Origin: Deltaproteobacteria bacterium UBA6106
Lineage (GTDB): Bacteria; Desulfobacterota; Syntrophorhabdia; Syntrophorhabdales; Syntrophorhabdaceae
Length of the DNA stretch: 40,876 nt
Assembly (NCBI GenBank): GCA_002428485.1
Contig: DIWM01000019.1
Location: 1 to 40,876 of the forward strand
Reading direction: 5' to 3'
The notes under the pieces: generated by a model
What the model saw: only the letters and a program-made list of their open reading frames with translations
What the model was told of the DNA's origin: nothing
The model's database searches: none
In this document: piece by piece, positions 16,757 through 24,106 of the stretch
Layout: the number at the start of each line of letters is the position of its first letter
Position numbering within the stretch: position 1 is the stretch's first letter
Translations under genes and position numbers: made by a program

Positions 16757-17644
16757 TTAGTTCTTCTTCCGGTAGTTTGTTAGGTAGATGCCCCCGCTCA
16801 CCAGCAGGAGCCCTATAATAAGCCCCGTAGTAACTTGCTCACCGAGGAAGATAACCCCGCAGACCACGCCGAACACAGGGGTGAGAAAGGTGAACACGGC
16901 AAGCTCCGAGACAGGGTAAGTGTGGATGAGTTTGAACCACACGAGGTATGATACGAAGGCAATAACCACCGATGCGTATAACAGGGCAATAACCGCGGAG
17001 GCGCTGACGTTGAGTATCCATTTCGGTTCAAGAAAGATGAGGCAGATGAATATGACGGGGACGGAAAAGACCAGCTGATAGAGAAACGTGTGAATAGGGT
17101 GCACCCGCTCTGCCAGATATTTCTTGATATAAACAGTTGTCGCACCCCACAGGAATGCGGCAGTGATCTCAAGGAGGTCGCCGAACAGCATGGAGGGGTT
17201 CCATGTCGTGGGTTTTCCCTGAAACACTGAGTAAAGCCCTATGAATGCGAGAACAAGGCCCGTTATCTTCGTAATGCTCAGCTTTTCCTTGAGAAAGAGA
17301 TAGGCACCTATGGCGACCACAAAGGGAGAGCAGTTGATCATTATTCCTGCCCTGGCCGAATCGGTGTACAAAAGGCCAAGATAAATGCAGACGAACTCCA
17401 GGCCAAAGAGCAAACCCACCACACAGCCATGGAAGAAGCGGATATCCCTGTGAAAGAGTGGCTGTTTAATGGACAGGCAATATGCGATGCCGAGGGCCGA
17501 AGCGATGGAAGACCTGAGAAAGGCATTAAAGATGGGCGCGAACCCTGTGTTGGACACCTTTACCGCCGTATAGTTCAGGCCCCATAGCATGGTAAGGCCA
17601 AGGAGTATAAGGAAGCCTTTCAGGTCCAGGTGGTCTTTAGTCAT
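16757..17644 (-). CDS. EamA-family (drug/metabolite superfamily) transporter
   Basis: This 295-residue integral membrane protein has about ten hydrophobic helices in two repeated halves, the EamA/DMT layout. Family-like features are LWGLNYTAVKVS in helix 1 at the N-terminus, FLKEKLSITKITGLVLAFIGL at the end of the first half, and FLGEQVTTGLIIGLLLVSGGIYL at the end of the second. AGGAAAG lies 5 bp before the ATG. The substrate cannot be told from sequence; many relatives export amino acids or other metabolites. It converges on hlyD (30-bp gap) and diverges from dodecin, with its own promoter in the shared gap. Confidence 0.88.
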   Translation of the reverse strand: MTKDHLDLKGFLILLGLTMLWGLNYTAVKVSNTGFAPIFNAFLRSSIASALGIAYCLSIKQPLFHRDIRFFHGCVVGLLFGLEFVCIYLGLLYTDSARAGIMINCSPFVVAIGAYLFLKEKLSITKITGLVLAFIGLYSVFQGKPTTWNPSMLFGDLLEITAAFLWGATTVYIKKYLAERVHPIHTFLYQLVFSVPVIFICLIFLEPKWILNVSASAVIALLYASVVIAFVSYLVWFKLIHTYPVSELAVFTFLTPVFGVVCGVIFLGEQVTTGLIIGLLLVSGGIYLTNYRKKN

Positions 17645-17698
17645 TGTTCTTTCCTGTGTCTTTATTTACACTCTGTGCAAAAAACGTCATTATAATAT

Positions 17699-17728
17699 TG
17701 TATACAACTATGATTCTGCGGCTGTCAA
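17699..17728 (-). promoter_or_regulatory. Probable promoter of the EamA transporter
   Basis: On the minus strand a perfect TTGACA (17728-17723) is followed after 18 bp by TATACA (17704-17699). It lies about 55 bp before the start codon. Confidence 0.55.
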
Positions 17729-17763
17729 ATTATTCTCAAAGCGTGGCTGATCCTTACATTCCC

Positions 17764-17791
17764 TTGACTTATCCGATATCTGTGCTATTAA
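17764..17791 (+). promoter_or_regulatory. Probable promoter of dodecin
   Basis: TTGACT (17764-17769) and TATTAA (17786-17791) are separated by 16 bp, and the -10 box ends 46 bp before the dodecin ATG. Confidence 0.5.
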
Positions 17792-17837
17792 AACCATATA
17801 ACGTCCCAAAAATAATGAAAGCGAAAAGGAGGTTGTT

Positions 17838-18053
17838 ATGCCAGAAAGCGTTTATATTGTTAACGAGATCGTGGGTACCAGCGACAAATCATGGGAAGAG
17901 GCAGCAAAGAAGGCCATAGAGACCGCTGGAAAGAGCGTCAAGGACCTCCGCATTGGTGAGGTAGTGAAACAGGACGTTACGGTGGAGAACGGGAAGGTGA
18001 CAAGCTACAGGGTAAGGCTCAATATTTCATTCAAGTATCACGCGAAGAAATAG
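17838..18053 (+). CDS. Dodecin family flavin-binding protein
   Basis: This 71-residue protein has the length and sequence of dodecins, which form hollow dodecamers that bind and store flavins in the cytoplasm. The family pattern is clear: VYIVNEIVGTSDKSWEEAA at the start, an amphipathic helix, then DLRIGEVVKQDVTVENG and a final strand with YRVRLNISFKY. AAAGGAGG lies 8 bp before the ATG. It is a single gene with its own promoter. Several flavoenzymes are encoded nearby, but no direct link is shown. Confidence 0.93.
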   Translation: MPESVYIVNEIVGTSDKSWEEAAKKAIETAGKSVKDLRIGEVVKQDVTVENGKVTSYRVRLNISFKYHAKK

Positions 18054-18097
18054 CAGCATCTGAAAAAGTTCAGCACCGGGGAAGGGGAGGTTAAAGA

Positions 18098-18117
18098 CAT
18101 AGCAGTTTGATGCTATG
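18098..18117. terminator. Small hairpin between convergent dodecin and uvrA
   Basis: CATAGCA and TGCTATG form a perfect 7-bp stem around a GTTTGA loop, 45 bp after dodecin and 17 bp beyond the uvrA stop. There is no T-run on either side, so a terminator role is only possible. Confidence 0.3.
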
Positions 18118-18133
18118 GAGATCTCAGGGGCGG

Positions 18134-20941
18134 TTAGCTTCCGTTGATGTATTTTTTCAGGAAGGCGCCGGTGTAACTGGAGGGTGATCCCATAACCTCT
18201 TCCGGCAAACCCTTTGTGATAATCCTGCCGCCCTTGTCGCCCCCTTCAGGCCCGAGGTCTATGATGTAGTCGGTGCACTTGATAACATCGAGGTTGTGTT
18301 CTATGACGACTACGGAATTGCCCCTCTCGATAAGTTCTGCAAGGACATGGAGAAGTTTTTCTATATCCACGAAGTGGAGCCCGGTCGTCGGTTCGTCGAG
18401 GATGTAGAGGGTTTTCCCCGTGTCCCTTTTCGACAGCTCCCGTGAAAGCTTTATCCGTTGCGCCTCCCCGCCCGACAGGGTTGTCGCCGCCTGCCCAAGC
18501 CTGATGTATCCGAGGCCGACCTCGTTGAGCACCTTCAGCTTGCTTTTGATGTGAGGCAGGGCATCGAAGAATTCCATTGCCTGTGTAACGGTCATCTCAA
18601 GGATGTCGGCGATACTCTTTCCTTTGTATCTGATCTCAAGGGTGTCCCGATTATACCTCTTGCCCTTGCAGGCATCACAGACGATGTAGACGTCGGGCAG
18701 GAACTGCATCTCGATCTTTACAAACCCTTCGCCGGTGCATGTCTCGCACCTGCCCCCTTTCACGTTGAAGCTGAACCGGCCCTCTTTGTAGCCCCTCATT
18801 CTTGATTCCGGAAGTTTTGCAAAGAGTTCCCGTATGTGGGTAAAGACGCCGGTATAGGTTGCAGGATTGGAGCGCGGCGTCCTTCCTATCGGCGACTGGT
18901 CAATGTCGATGACCCTGTCGATGGCCTCATATCCTGTTATCCCTTCAGATTCTCCGGCCCTGTCTTTCGACCTGTAGAGCTTTTGCTTAAGAAGCGGGTA
19001 GAGGGTATCGACGATGAGGCTGCTTTTTCCTGAGCCTGATACGCCTGTGATGGCAGTAAATACGCCGAGAGGAATGTTGACGTCGATATTCTTGAGGTTA
19101 TTCACCCGCGCGCCCTTGATCTTCAGAAATCCCTTTGGTTTTCTCCTTTTCTCAGGAATATGTATCTCGCGCCTCTTTGACAGGTATAATCCTGTAATGG
19201 AATTGGTGTGTTTCGCAAGCTCACCCGGTGTGCCCTGGAAGACGAGGTTGCCTCCGTTCTCTCCGGCGCCGGGTCCAAGATCGATAACGTAATCGGATGA
19301 TACGATCGCGTCATGGTCATGCTCCACAACGATCACTGTGTTATCGAGATCCCGGAGCCTTCTCAGCGTATTGAGAAGTCGTTCGTTGTCGCGCTGGTGG
19401 AGGCCTATGCTCGGTTCATCGAGGACATAGACAACGCCCGTGAGCCCTGAACCGATCTGCGTGGCAAGGCGTATCCTCTGGGATTCTCCCGCAGAGAGCG
19501 TGGCAGAGTTCCGGCTCAAGCTGATGTAATCGAGGCCGACATCGATGAGGAATTTCAGGCGCGAGACTATCTCTTTCAGGATAGTGCGCGCGATCTCCTT
19601 TTCCTTTTCGGTGAGCTTGACGGAATGAAAGAATTTCGAGCATCCGGTGATCGTCATCCTCGCTACCTGGTCGATATTGAGATCATTGATCCTGACCCAG
19701 AGCATCTCCTTCTTGAGCCTGGCGCCGTTGCATGTCGGACAGGGGATGAGGTTGATGAACCGCTCGAGCTTTTCTTTTTCGTAATGGTCCGCTCTGTCCC
19801 ATTCCCGTTCGAGTTCTCCGATGACCCCTTCGAAGGGTTTTTTGACGAAGTCCCGCCTGGAACCCCTGTCGGAATAGAATTCGATCTGCTCACCTTTTGA
19901 GCCGTAAAGGATCGCCTCCTGTACTGCCTGCGGCAATTGCTTAAAGGGTTTTCTGATGTCTATCTTGTAGTGACTGACGAGCGCTTCGAGGAAAGGCATG
20001 AAGTGTACCGGGTTCTTCTCGCCCCAGGGGATAACGGCGCCGTCACGCAGGGAAAGGTCGTGGTTGGGAATGATAAGCGCGGGGTCAAAATATTCTTTTA
20101 CGCCGAGGCCGAGGCATGCCGGGCAGGCGCCGTAAGGATTGTTGAAAGAGAACATCCTCGGCGCGATCTCAGGATAGCTGATGCCGCAGTCGGGGCAGGC
20201 GAATTTTTCGCTGAAGACCATAGTGTCTTTTTCAACCTCTACCTTGATGATGCCGCCCGCCTTGTTGAGCGCCAACTCCACCGCCTCGAAGAGCCTTCTT
20301 TCGATGCCATCGCGGATGGTGATCCAGTCGATGATGACATCGATATCGTGCTTCTTGTTCTTGTCGAGCTCGATATCGTCGGCGAGATCAACGATCTTCC
20401 CGTTCAGTTTTATCCTGGTGAACCCCTGCTTTCTCAGCTCGTCGATCTCTTTCCGGTATTCGCCTTTTCTTCCCCGGACGATCGGCGCCAGTATGGTGAG
20501 ATTTTTCCCGGGGCCGAGCGAAAGGATGGTATCGACGATCTGGGGGGCGTGCTGGCTCTTGATCTCTTTCCCGCAGCCGTAGCAGTAAACGTGCCCGATC
20601 CTCGCGAAGAGAAGCCTCAGGTAATCGTATATCTCTGTCACTGTCCCGACGGTGCTCCGGGGGTTCTTGCTGATATTTTTCTGTTCGATGCTGATGGCGG
20701 GGGACAGCCCTTCTATGTAGTCCACGTCAGGTTTTTCCATGAGCTCAAGAAACTGGCGTGCATAGGAAGAGAGGGACTCAACATACCGCCGTTGCCCCTC
20801 GGCATAGATGGTATCGAATGCAAGCGTTGACTTACCGGATCCGCTCGGCCCGGTAATGACGACCATCTTGTTTCTGGGGATTGTAACGTCGATATTCTTG
20901 AGGTTATGCTCCCTTGCGCCTTTTACGAATATTCTGTCCAT
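18134..20941 (-). CDS. uvrA: Excinuclease ABC subunit A
   Basis: UvrA is the damage-recognition ATPase of nucleotide excision repair. It forms a dimer that hands damaged DNA to UvrB. The 935-residue length is normal for the family. Two ABC ATPase modules are complete: Walker A GPSGSGKST at residues 31-39 and a second GVSGSGKSS near residue 635. Two signature motifs (LSAGESQRIRLA and LSGGEAQRIKLS) are followed by Walker B segments LDEPSIGLHQRD and LDEPTTGLHF. Zinc-binding pairs occur near 249-276 (CPDC, CPAC) and 729-757 (CETC, CDAC). There is no clear ribosome site before the ATG. No uvrB or uvrC lies nearby. The gap of about 345 bp upstream holds repeat DNA and the next gene's promoter. Confidence 0.97.
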   Translation of the reverse strand: MDRIFVKGAREHNLKNIDVTIPRNKMVVITGPSGSGKSTLAFDTIYAEGQRRYVESLSSYARQFLELMEKPDVDYIEGLSPAISIEQKNISKNPRSTVGTVTEIYDYLRLLFARIGHVYCYGCGKEIKSQHAPQIVDTILSLGPGKNLTILAPIVRGRKGEYRKEIDELRKQGFTRIKLNGKIVDLADDIELDKNKKHDIDVIIDWITIRDGIERRLFEAVELALNKAGGIIKVEVEKDTMVFSEKFACPDCGISYPEIAPRMFSFNNPYGACPACLGLGVKEYFDPALIIPNHDLSLRDGAVIPWGEKNPVHFMPFLEALVSHYKIDIRKPFKQLPQAVQEAILYGSKGEQIEFYSDRGSRRDFVKKPFEGVIGELEREWDRADHYEKEKLERFINLIPCPTCNGARLKKEMLWVRINDLNIDQVARMTITGCSKFFHSVKLTEKEKEIARTILKEIVSRLKFLIDVGLDYISLSRNSATLSAGESQRIRLATQIGSGLTGVVYVLDEPSIGLHQRDNERLLNTLRRLRDLDNTVIVVEHDHDAIVSSDYVIDLGPGAGENGGNLVFQGTPGELAKHTNSITGLYLSKRREIHIPEKRRKPKGFLKIKGARVNNLKNIDVNIPLGVFTAITGVSGSGKSSLIVDTLYPLLKQKLYRSKDRAGESEGITGYEAIDRVIDIDQSPIGRTPRSNPATYTGVFTHIRELFAKLPESRMRGYKEGRFSFNVKGGRCETCTGEGFVKIEMQFLPDVYIVCDACKGKRYNRDTLEIRYKGKSIADILEMTVTQAMEFFDALPHIKSKLKVLNEVGLGYIRLGQAATTLSGGEAQRIKLSRELSKRDTGKTLYILDEPTTGLHFVDIEKLLHVLAELIERGNSVVVIEHNLDVIKCTDYIIDLGPEGGDKGGRIITKGLPEEVMGSPSSYTGAFLKKYINGS

Positions 20942-21020
20942 ATTTCGGGGTTAGATGTCAGGCTTAACCGCCATATTGTAGCAGAAAACGGCCGGCATTG
21001 CAAAAAGTGTATACACCGGT

Positions 21021-21108
21021 TCATAGCTGATGGCTCATGGCAAGCCAGATACCGGATACTTGATACTGGCCAGACAGACTAAACAAACGCCATAAACTGA
21101 ATAAACGG
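21021..21108. repeat. Mixed short-period repeats between uvrA and the YeeE/YedE genes
   Basis: This is the first part of a gene-free stretch (20942-21287). ATAGCTG, ATGGCTC and ATGGCAA run in a row, then AGATACC, GGATACT and TGATACT. Both sets have 7-bp period. Near 21079-21105 come three 9-mers, ACTAAACAA, ACGCCATAA and ACTGAATAA. Beyond this the gap holds only a promoter at 21201-21229. Confidence 0.6.
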
Positions 21109-21200
21109 TTTTATTGCCGACTGCTGATAGCTTGAATCCGGATGATTCCCCGCAGCGTGCTGCGGGGCAGTTCATTTGCTACAGGTGCCCGATTAAGAGG

Positions 21201-21229
21201 TTGACAGATAAGGTTATCGTTGCTATAGA
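21201..21229 (+). promoter_or_regulatory. Strong sigma-70-type promoter of the YeeE/YedE operon
   Basis: A perfect TTGACA (21201-21206) and TATAGA (21224-21229, 5/6) are separated by the ideal 17 bp. Transcription would start near 21236, 52 bp before the start codon. Confidence 0.7.
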
Positions 21230-21287
21230 ACACTTATATTGTTCTTTTTTTGCAATAAGCCTGAGCACATTAAAGGAGGGAAAGTTC

Positions 21288-21815
21288 ATGGAACAGAAAG
21301 GGAATGACAGGGGCTGGAACCCGTATGTTGCCGGGTTCCTGACAGGGTTGCTCCTCATCGCCTCCGTCTGGTTCACCGGGAAATATGTGGGAGCATCGAC
21401 CACGTTTGTCCGTTCAACAGGCTTTATAGAAAAAGTCTTTAACGCGGAACGGGTCGGAGCGATGGAATACTTTACAAAGAATCTACCGAAGTTCGACTGG
21501 CAGTTCCTTTTCGTGATCGGCATCTTTATAGGTTCCCTTATCGCTTCAACAACGTCGAAGACGTTCCGCCAACAGTGGGTGCCTGATATGTGGCAGGCCC
21601 GTTTCGGCCCAGGTAAGGCGAAACGGGCGATCGTTGCCTTCCTGGGTGGCGCCATAGCCATGTACGGCGCCCGCCTCGCTGACGGGTGACCGAGCGGTCA
21701 CGGGCTGAGCGGTTCGCTCCAGCTGGCTGTCAGCGGATATATATCTTTGATATGTTTTTTCGTTGGCGGTGTTGTTGTTGCAAAGATGCTCTACGGGGGA
21801 GGTGAGGGAAAATGA
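21288..21815 (+). CDS. YeeE/YedE-family sulfur transport protein, first half; probable selenoprotein (Sec134 at in-frame TGA)
   Basis: The product is a small membrane protein of the YeeE/YedE (thiosulfate or other sulfur transport) family. AAAGGAGGG lies before the ATG at 21288. A conventional reading stops at TGA 21687-21689 after GARLADG. In this family that spot is a conserved Cys within G-C-T-S-G-H-G. Reading through gives P-S-G-H-G-L-S-G-S-L-Q-L, exactly the family continuation, then a last membrane helix and a TGA at 21813-21815. The full product is 175 residues with selenocysteine at 134. A hairpin at 21704-21723 has bacterial SECIS geometry. The read-through stop overlaps the next gene's ATG (ATGA), which makes sense only if ribosomes pass the first TGA. 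The family thiol is thought to relay the sulfur substrate, so Sec may do this job here. A simple nonsense mutation is the alternative, but the intact frame beyond argues against it. Confidence 0.85.
21704..21723 (+). other. Candidate bacterial SECIS element
   Basis: GCTGAGCG (21704-21711) pairs with CGCTCCAGC (21715-21723), giving 8 base pairs with one bulged C and a GTT loop (21712-21714). The loop starts 22 nt after the TGA, inside the 16-37 nt range known for bacterial SECIS elements, and has the expected G at its first position. A second short hairpin, TGACC with GGTCA, includes the TGA itself. Confidence 0.7.
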
Positions 21816-22339
21816 GCGATCTTGGATACGGATTGGTTACAGGCATCATCTTCGGGTTTCTCCTCCAGAAGGCACGGGTCATCCGTTACGATAAGCAGAT
21901 CGCTGCGCTCCGCCTCCTTGACATGACGATCGTAAAGTTCATGTTTACCTCGATCCTCGTTGCGATGGTGGGTGTGTACCTCCTGAAAGACCTCGGCATT
22001 GTAAAGCTCTCACTGAAACCAGCAGTGCTGGGAGGTAATATCGTAGGGGGTCTTATCTTCGGGATCGGTTGGGGGCTGCTCGGTTATTGTCCCGGTACCC
22101 AGCTCGGCGCCCTCGGCGAAGGAAGGTGGGACTCGATCTGGGGCATCATCGGGATGCTTGTGGGCGCCGGCATCTTCGCGGAGATGTTTCCGTTCCTGAA
22201 GAATACGGTTCTGAAGTGGGGAGATCTCGGTAAGATCACTATACCGCAGATACTGGGGATAAATCACTGGATCGTCATTGTCGCCTTCGTGATAATCGGA
22301 ATCCTCACGTTCAGGTGGTTTGAGAAGAAAGGACTATAA
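21812..22339 (+). CDS. YeeE/YedE-family sulfur transport protein, second half
   Basis: This 175-residue membrane protein corresponds to the second half of YeeE/YedE. Family features are GLVTGIIFGFLLQKA near the start and the conserved GLLGYCPGTQLGALGEG with Cys93, the counterpart of the Sec/Cys motif in the partner protein. It has about five hydrophobic helices. Its ATG overlaps the read-through stop of the upstream gene by three bases and its ribosome site (GGGGAGGTGAGGG) lies inside the upstream coding region, so the two are translationally coupled and probably form one transporter. The likely substrate is a sulfur compound such as thiosulfate, by family. A CoA-disulfide-reductase-like gene follows. 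Confidence 0.88.
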   Translation: MSDLGYGLVTGIIFGFLLQKARVIRYDKQIAALRLLDMTIVKFMFTSILVAMVGVYLLKDLGIVKLSLKPAVLGGNIVGGLIFGIGWGLLGYCPGTQLGALGEGRWDSIWGIIGMLVGAGIFAEMFPFLKNTVLKWGDLGKITIPQILGINHWIVIVAFVIIGILTFRWFEKKGL

Positions 22340-22355
22340 CTGATAGGGAAACACC

Positions 22356-22455
22356 CGTAAGTCGTGAGGCGTAAGGCGTGAGGGGAGAAAACAAGCAGAG
22401 AGCGGAGAGCAAAGAGCGGGGACTAATAAAATCACCTTACGCCTAACGCCTCACG
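22356..22455. repeat. Inverted heptamer repeat between the YeeE/YedE pair and the flavoenzyme
   Basis: CGTAAGT, CGTGAGG, CGTAAGG and CGTGAGG (22356-22383) face CCTTACG, CCTAACG and CCTCACG (22435-22455), so the transcript could form a long hairpin of about 21 bp. Between them lie GAGAGCG, GAGAGCA and AAGAGCG, another 7-bp set. It could attenuate expression of the downstream gene. Confidence 0.75.
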
Positions 22456-22486
22456 GCCTTAATTCGGATTTAAAAAGGAGATTATC

Positions 22487-23914
22487 ATGGGTAAAGAACG
22501 GCTGGTCGTGATTGGCGGTGTGGCGGCAGGAATGAGCGCTGCCAGCAGTTACCGGAGGTTGAAGCCTGAGGCAGAGGCGATCGTTCTTGAAAAGGATTAT
22601 TTTATCTCCTATGGCGCGTGCAGCCTCCCTTACTATGTTTCCGACGATGTGAAGGATTTTCAGGACCTCATATCATTGACGCCGAAGGTTGCCACGGAAG
22701 AACGGGGCATAACGGTACTTACGAGACACGAGGCGACCGCGATCGACTTCAGCAGGAAAGAGGTGTCAGCAAGGAACCTCGATAAGAATGAAGAGGTGAA
22801 GTTCTCATACGATAAGCTCGTTATCGCCACCGGCGGCTTACCCGTTAAGCCTCCGCTGCCGGGCATCGACCTGCAGAATGTCTTTACCATAAGAACCCTT
22901 ATCGATGGAATAGAGATGAAAAAGTTCATCGACGAATGGGGATCATTTCAGGTGTGCGTCGGTTCGCCTGAGTGTTTTTACGTAAACCGTTTTGGTGCGG
23001 AGAAGCGGACCATGAAGGCGATCATCGTTGGCGGCGGGTATATCGGCATGGAGATGTGCGAATCCCTTCGCAAGAGGGGCCTTGAGGTTGCCGTCATTGA
23101 GAAGATGGACAGGGTCCTTGGTACTATGGATAAGAGCATGACAGATGTCGTTGAAGAGAAGATCAAGGCAGAAGGGGTGAAGCTGTTCAAAGAGACGTCC
23201 GTTGAGGGTTTTGAAGGAAGCAAAGGGATAGTCACCGGTGTCAGGACGGACAAAGGCATCTTTGATGCAGACCTTGTCCTTCTTGCAATAGGGGCCAGGC
23301 CGAATACAAAGCTCGCCCGGGAGGCGGGGATCGAACTCGGGGCCAACGGCGCTATAAAGGTAGACGACTACCTGCGGACCAACATGCCTGATGTCTATGC
23401 CGGGGGAGATTGCGCCGAGGCAAAGCACCTCGTGACCGGCAAAAAGGTCTATATCCCCCTTGGTACTACGGCAAACAAGCAAGGAAGGATAGCGGGCGAG
23501 AATGCAGCAGGCAAGAACAATATCTTTGAAGGTATCGTGGGGACGGCTATCACAAAGGTTTTTGACCTTGAGGTCGCACGCACGGGGCTCTCTCCACTGG
23601 AGGCAGAGCGGGAAGGGTATGATTTCTTTATCTCAACCGTTAAGGGCCGGTCACGAAGCAGCGCCTATCCGTCCGGCAAGCGCATAACCGTATCGTATTT
23701 TGTCGAGAGGGGAACCGGCAGGCTTCTTGGCGCGCAGATGGTCGGGGAAGAAGGAGTGGCACACAGGATCGACACATTGGCGGCCTGCCTCTATAGCAAG
23801 ATGACCGTCGAAGACGTGGCAAGGCTCGACCTTGGCTACGCACCGCCTTTTGCGACAGTCTGGGACCCCATATTGGTAGCGGCAAATGTTGCGGTAAAGA
23901 AACTGATATCGTAG
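22487..23914 (+). CDS. CoA-disulfide reductase / NAD(P)H polysulfide reductase-like flavoprotein
   Basis: This 475-residue protein is an FAD- and NAD(P)H-binding enzyme of the single-cysteine disulfide reductase group. Residues 6-20 have the FAD site VVIGGVAAGMSAAS. Cys45 in SYGACSLPYY is at the place of the redox Cys in CoA-disulfide reductase, NADH oxidase and NADH polysulfide reductase. A second dinucleotide site is IIVGGGYIGMEM, and the FAD-ribityl motif is VYAGGDCAEA. A segment of about 25 residues with two Cys (near 155-175, VCVGSPECF) is extra compared with typical members. There is no C-terminal rhodanese domain. AAAAGGAG precedes the ATG. Its place after a sulfur-transport pair suggests reduction of persulfide, polysulfide or CoA disulfide; the exact substrate is open. 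Confidence 0.85.
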   Translation: MGKERLVVIGGVAAGMSAASSYRRLKPEAEAIVLEKDYFISYGACSLPYYVSDDVKDFQDLISLTPKVATEERGITVLTRHEATAIDFSRKEVSARNLDKNEEVKFSYDKLVIATGGLPVKPPLPGIDLQNVFTIRTLIDGIEMKKFIDEWGSFQVCVGSPECFYVNRFGAEKRTMKAIIVGGGYIGMEMCESLRKRGLEVAVIEKMDRVLGTMDKSMTDVVEEKIKAEGVKLFKETSVEGFEGSKGIVTGVRTDKGIFDADLVLLAIGARPNTKLAREAGIELGANGAIKVDDYLRTNMPDVYAGGDCAEAKHLVTGKKVYIPLGTTANKQGRIAGENAAGKNNIFEGIVGTAITKVFDLEVARTGLSPLEAEREGYDFFISTVKGRSRSSAYPSGKRITVSYFVERGTGRLLGAQMVGEEGVAHRIDTLAACLYSKMTVEDVARLDLGYAPPFATVWDPILVAANVAVKKLIS

Positions 23915-23916
23915 AA

Positions 23917-24090
23917 AGTGAAAAGTGAAAGGTTAAAGGTTAAAGGTTAAAGGTTAAAAAGGACCTCGTAAGGCGTAAGGCGATTAAACCCCTTACGCCT
24001 TACGATTCACGACTCACGAGGTTTTAACCAGCATCAAGCATCCAGCATCTGGTTCGCTATGAGCTATCAGCCATGAGCTGGTTCCTGTCG
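23917..24090. repeat. Cluster of heptamer repeats and a long hairpin after the flavoenzyme gene
   Basis: AGTGAAA twice then GGTTAAA four times fill 23917-23958. A hairpin at 23964-24021 has arms of CGTAAGG-type and CCTTACG-type 7-mers. GCATCAA, GCATCCA and GCATCTG follow near 24031-24051, then GCTATGA, GCTATCA and GCCATGA. This gap between convergent genes holds no gene, and the hairpin may end transcription from both sides. Confidence 0.75.
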
Positions 24091-24106
24091 CCTCACGGGT
24101 GTTCTG

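Noticed and set aside
17644..17919. Open frame overlapping the dodecin start
   Set aside because: It contains both promoters of the gap and has no ribosome site; dodecin in another frame is certain.
21114..21287. An N-terminal extension of the first YeeE/YedE protein
   Set aside because: It spans the promoter; the ATG at 21288 has AAAGGAGGG just upstream.
21288..21689. Ending the first YeeE/YedE gene at the first TGA, or calling it a pseudogene
   Set aside because: The frame continues with the family sequence, a SECIS-like hairpin is present and the read-through stop overlaps the next start.
22356..24090. CRISPR array reading of the intergenic repeats
   Set aside because: Units are 7 bp and contiguous, with no spacers and no cas genes.
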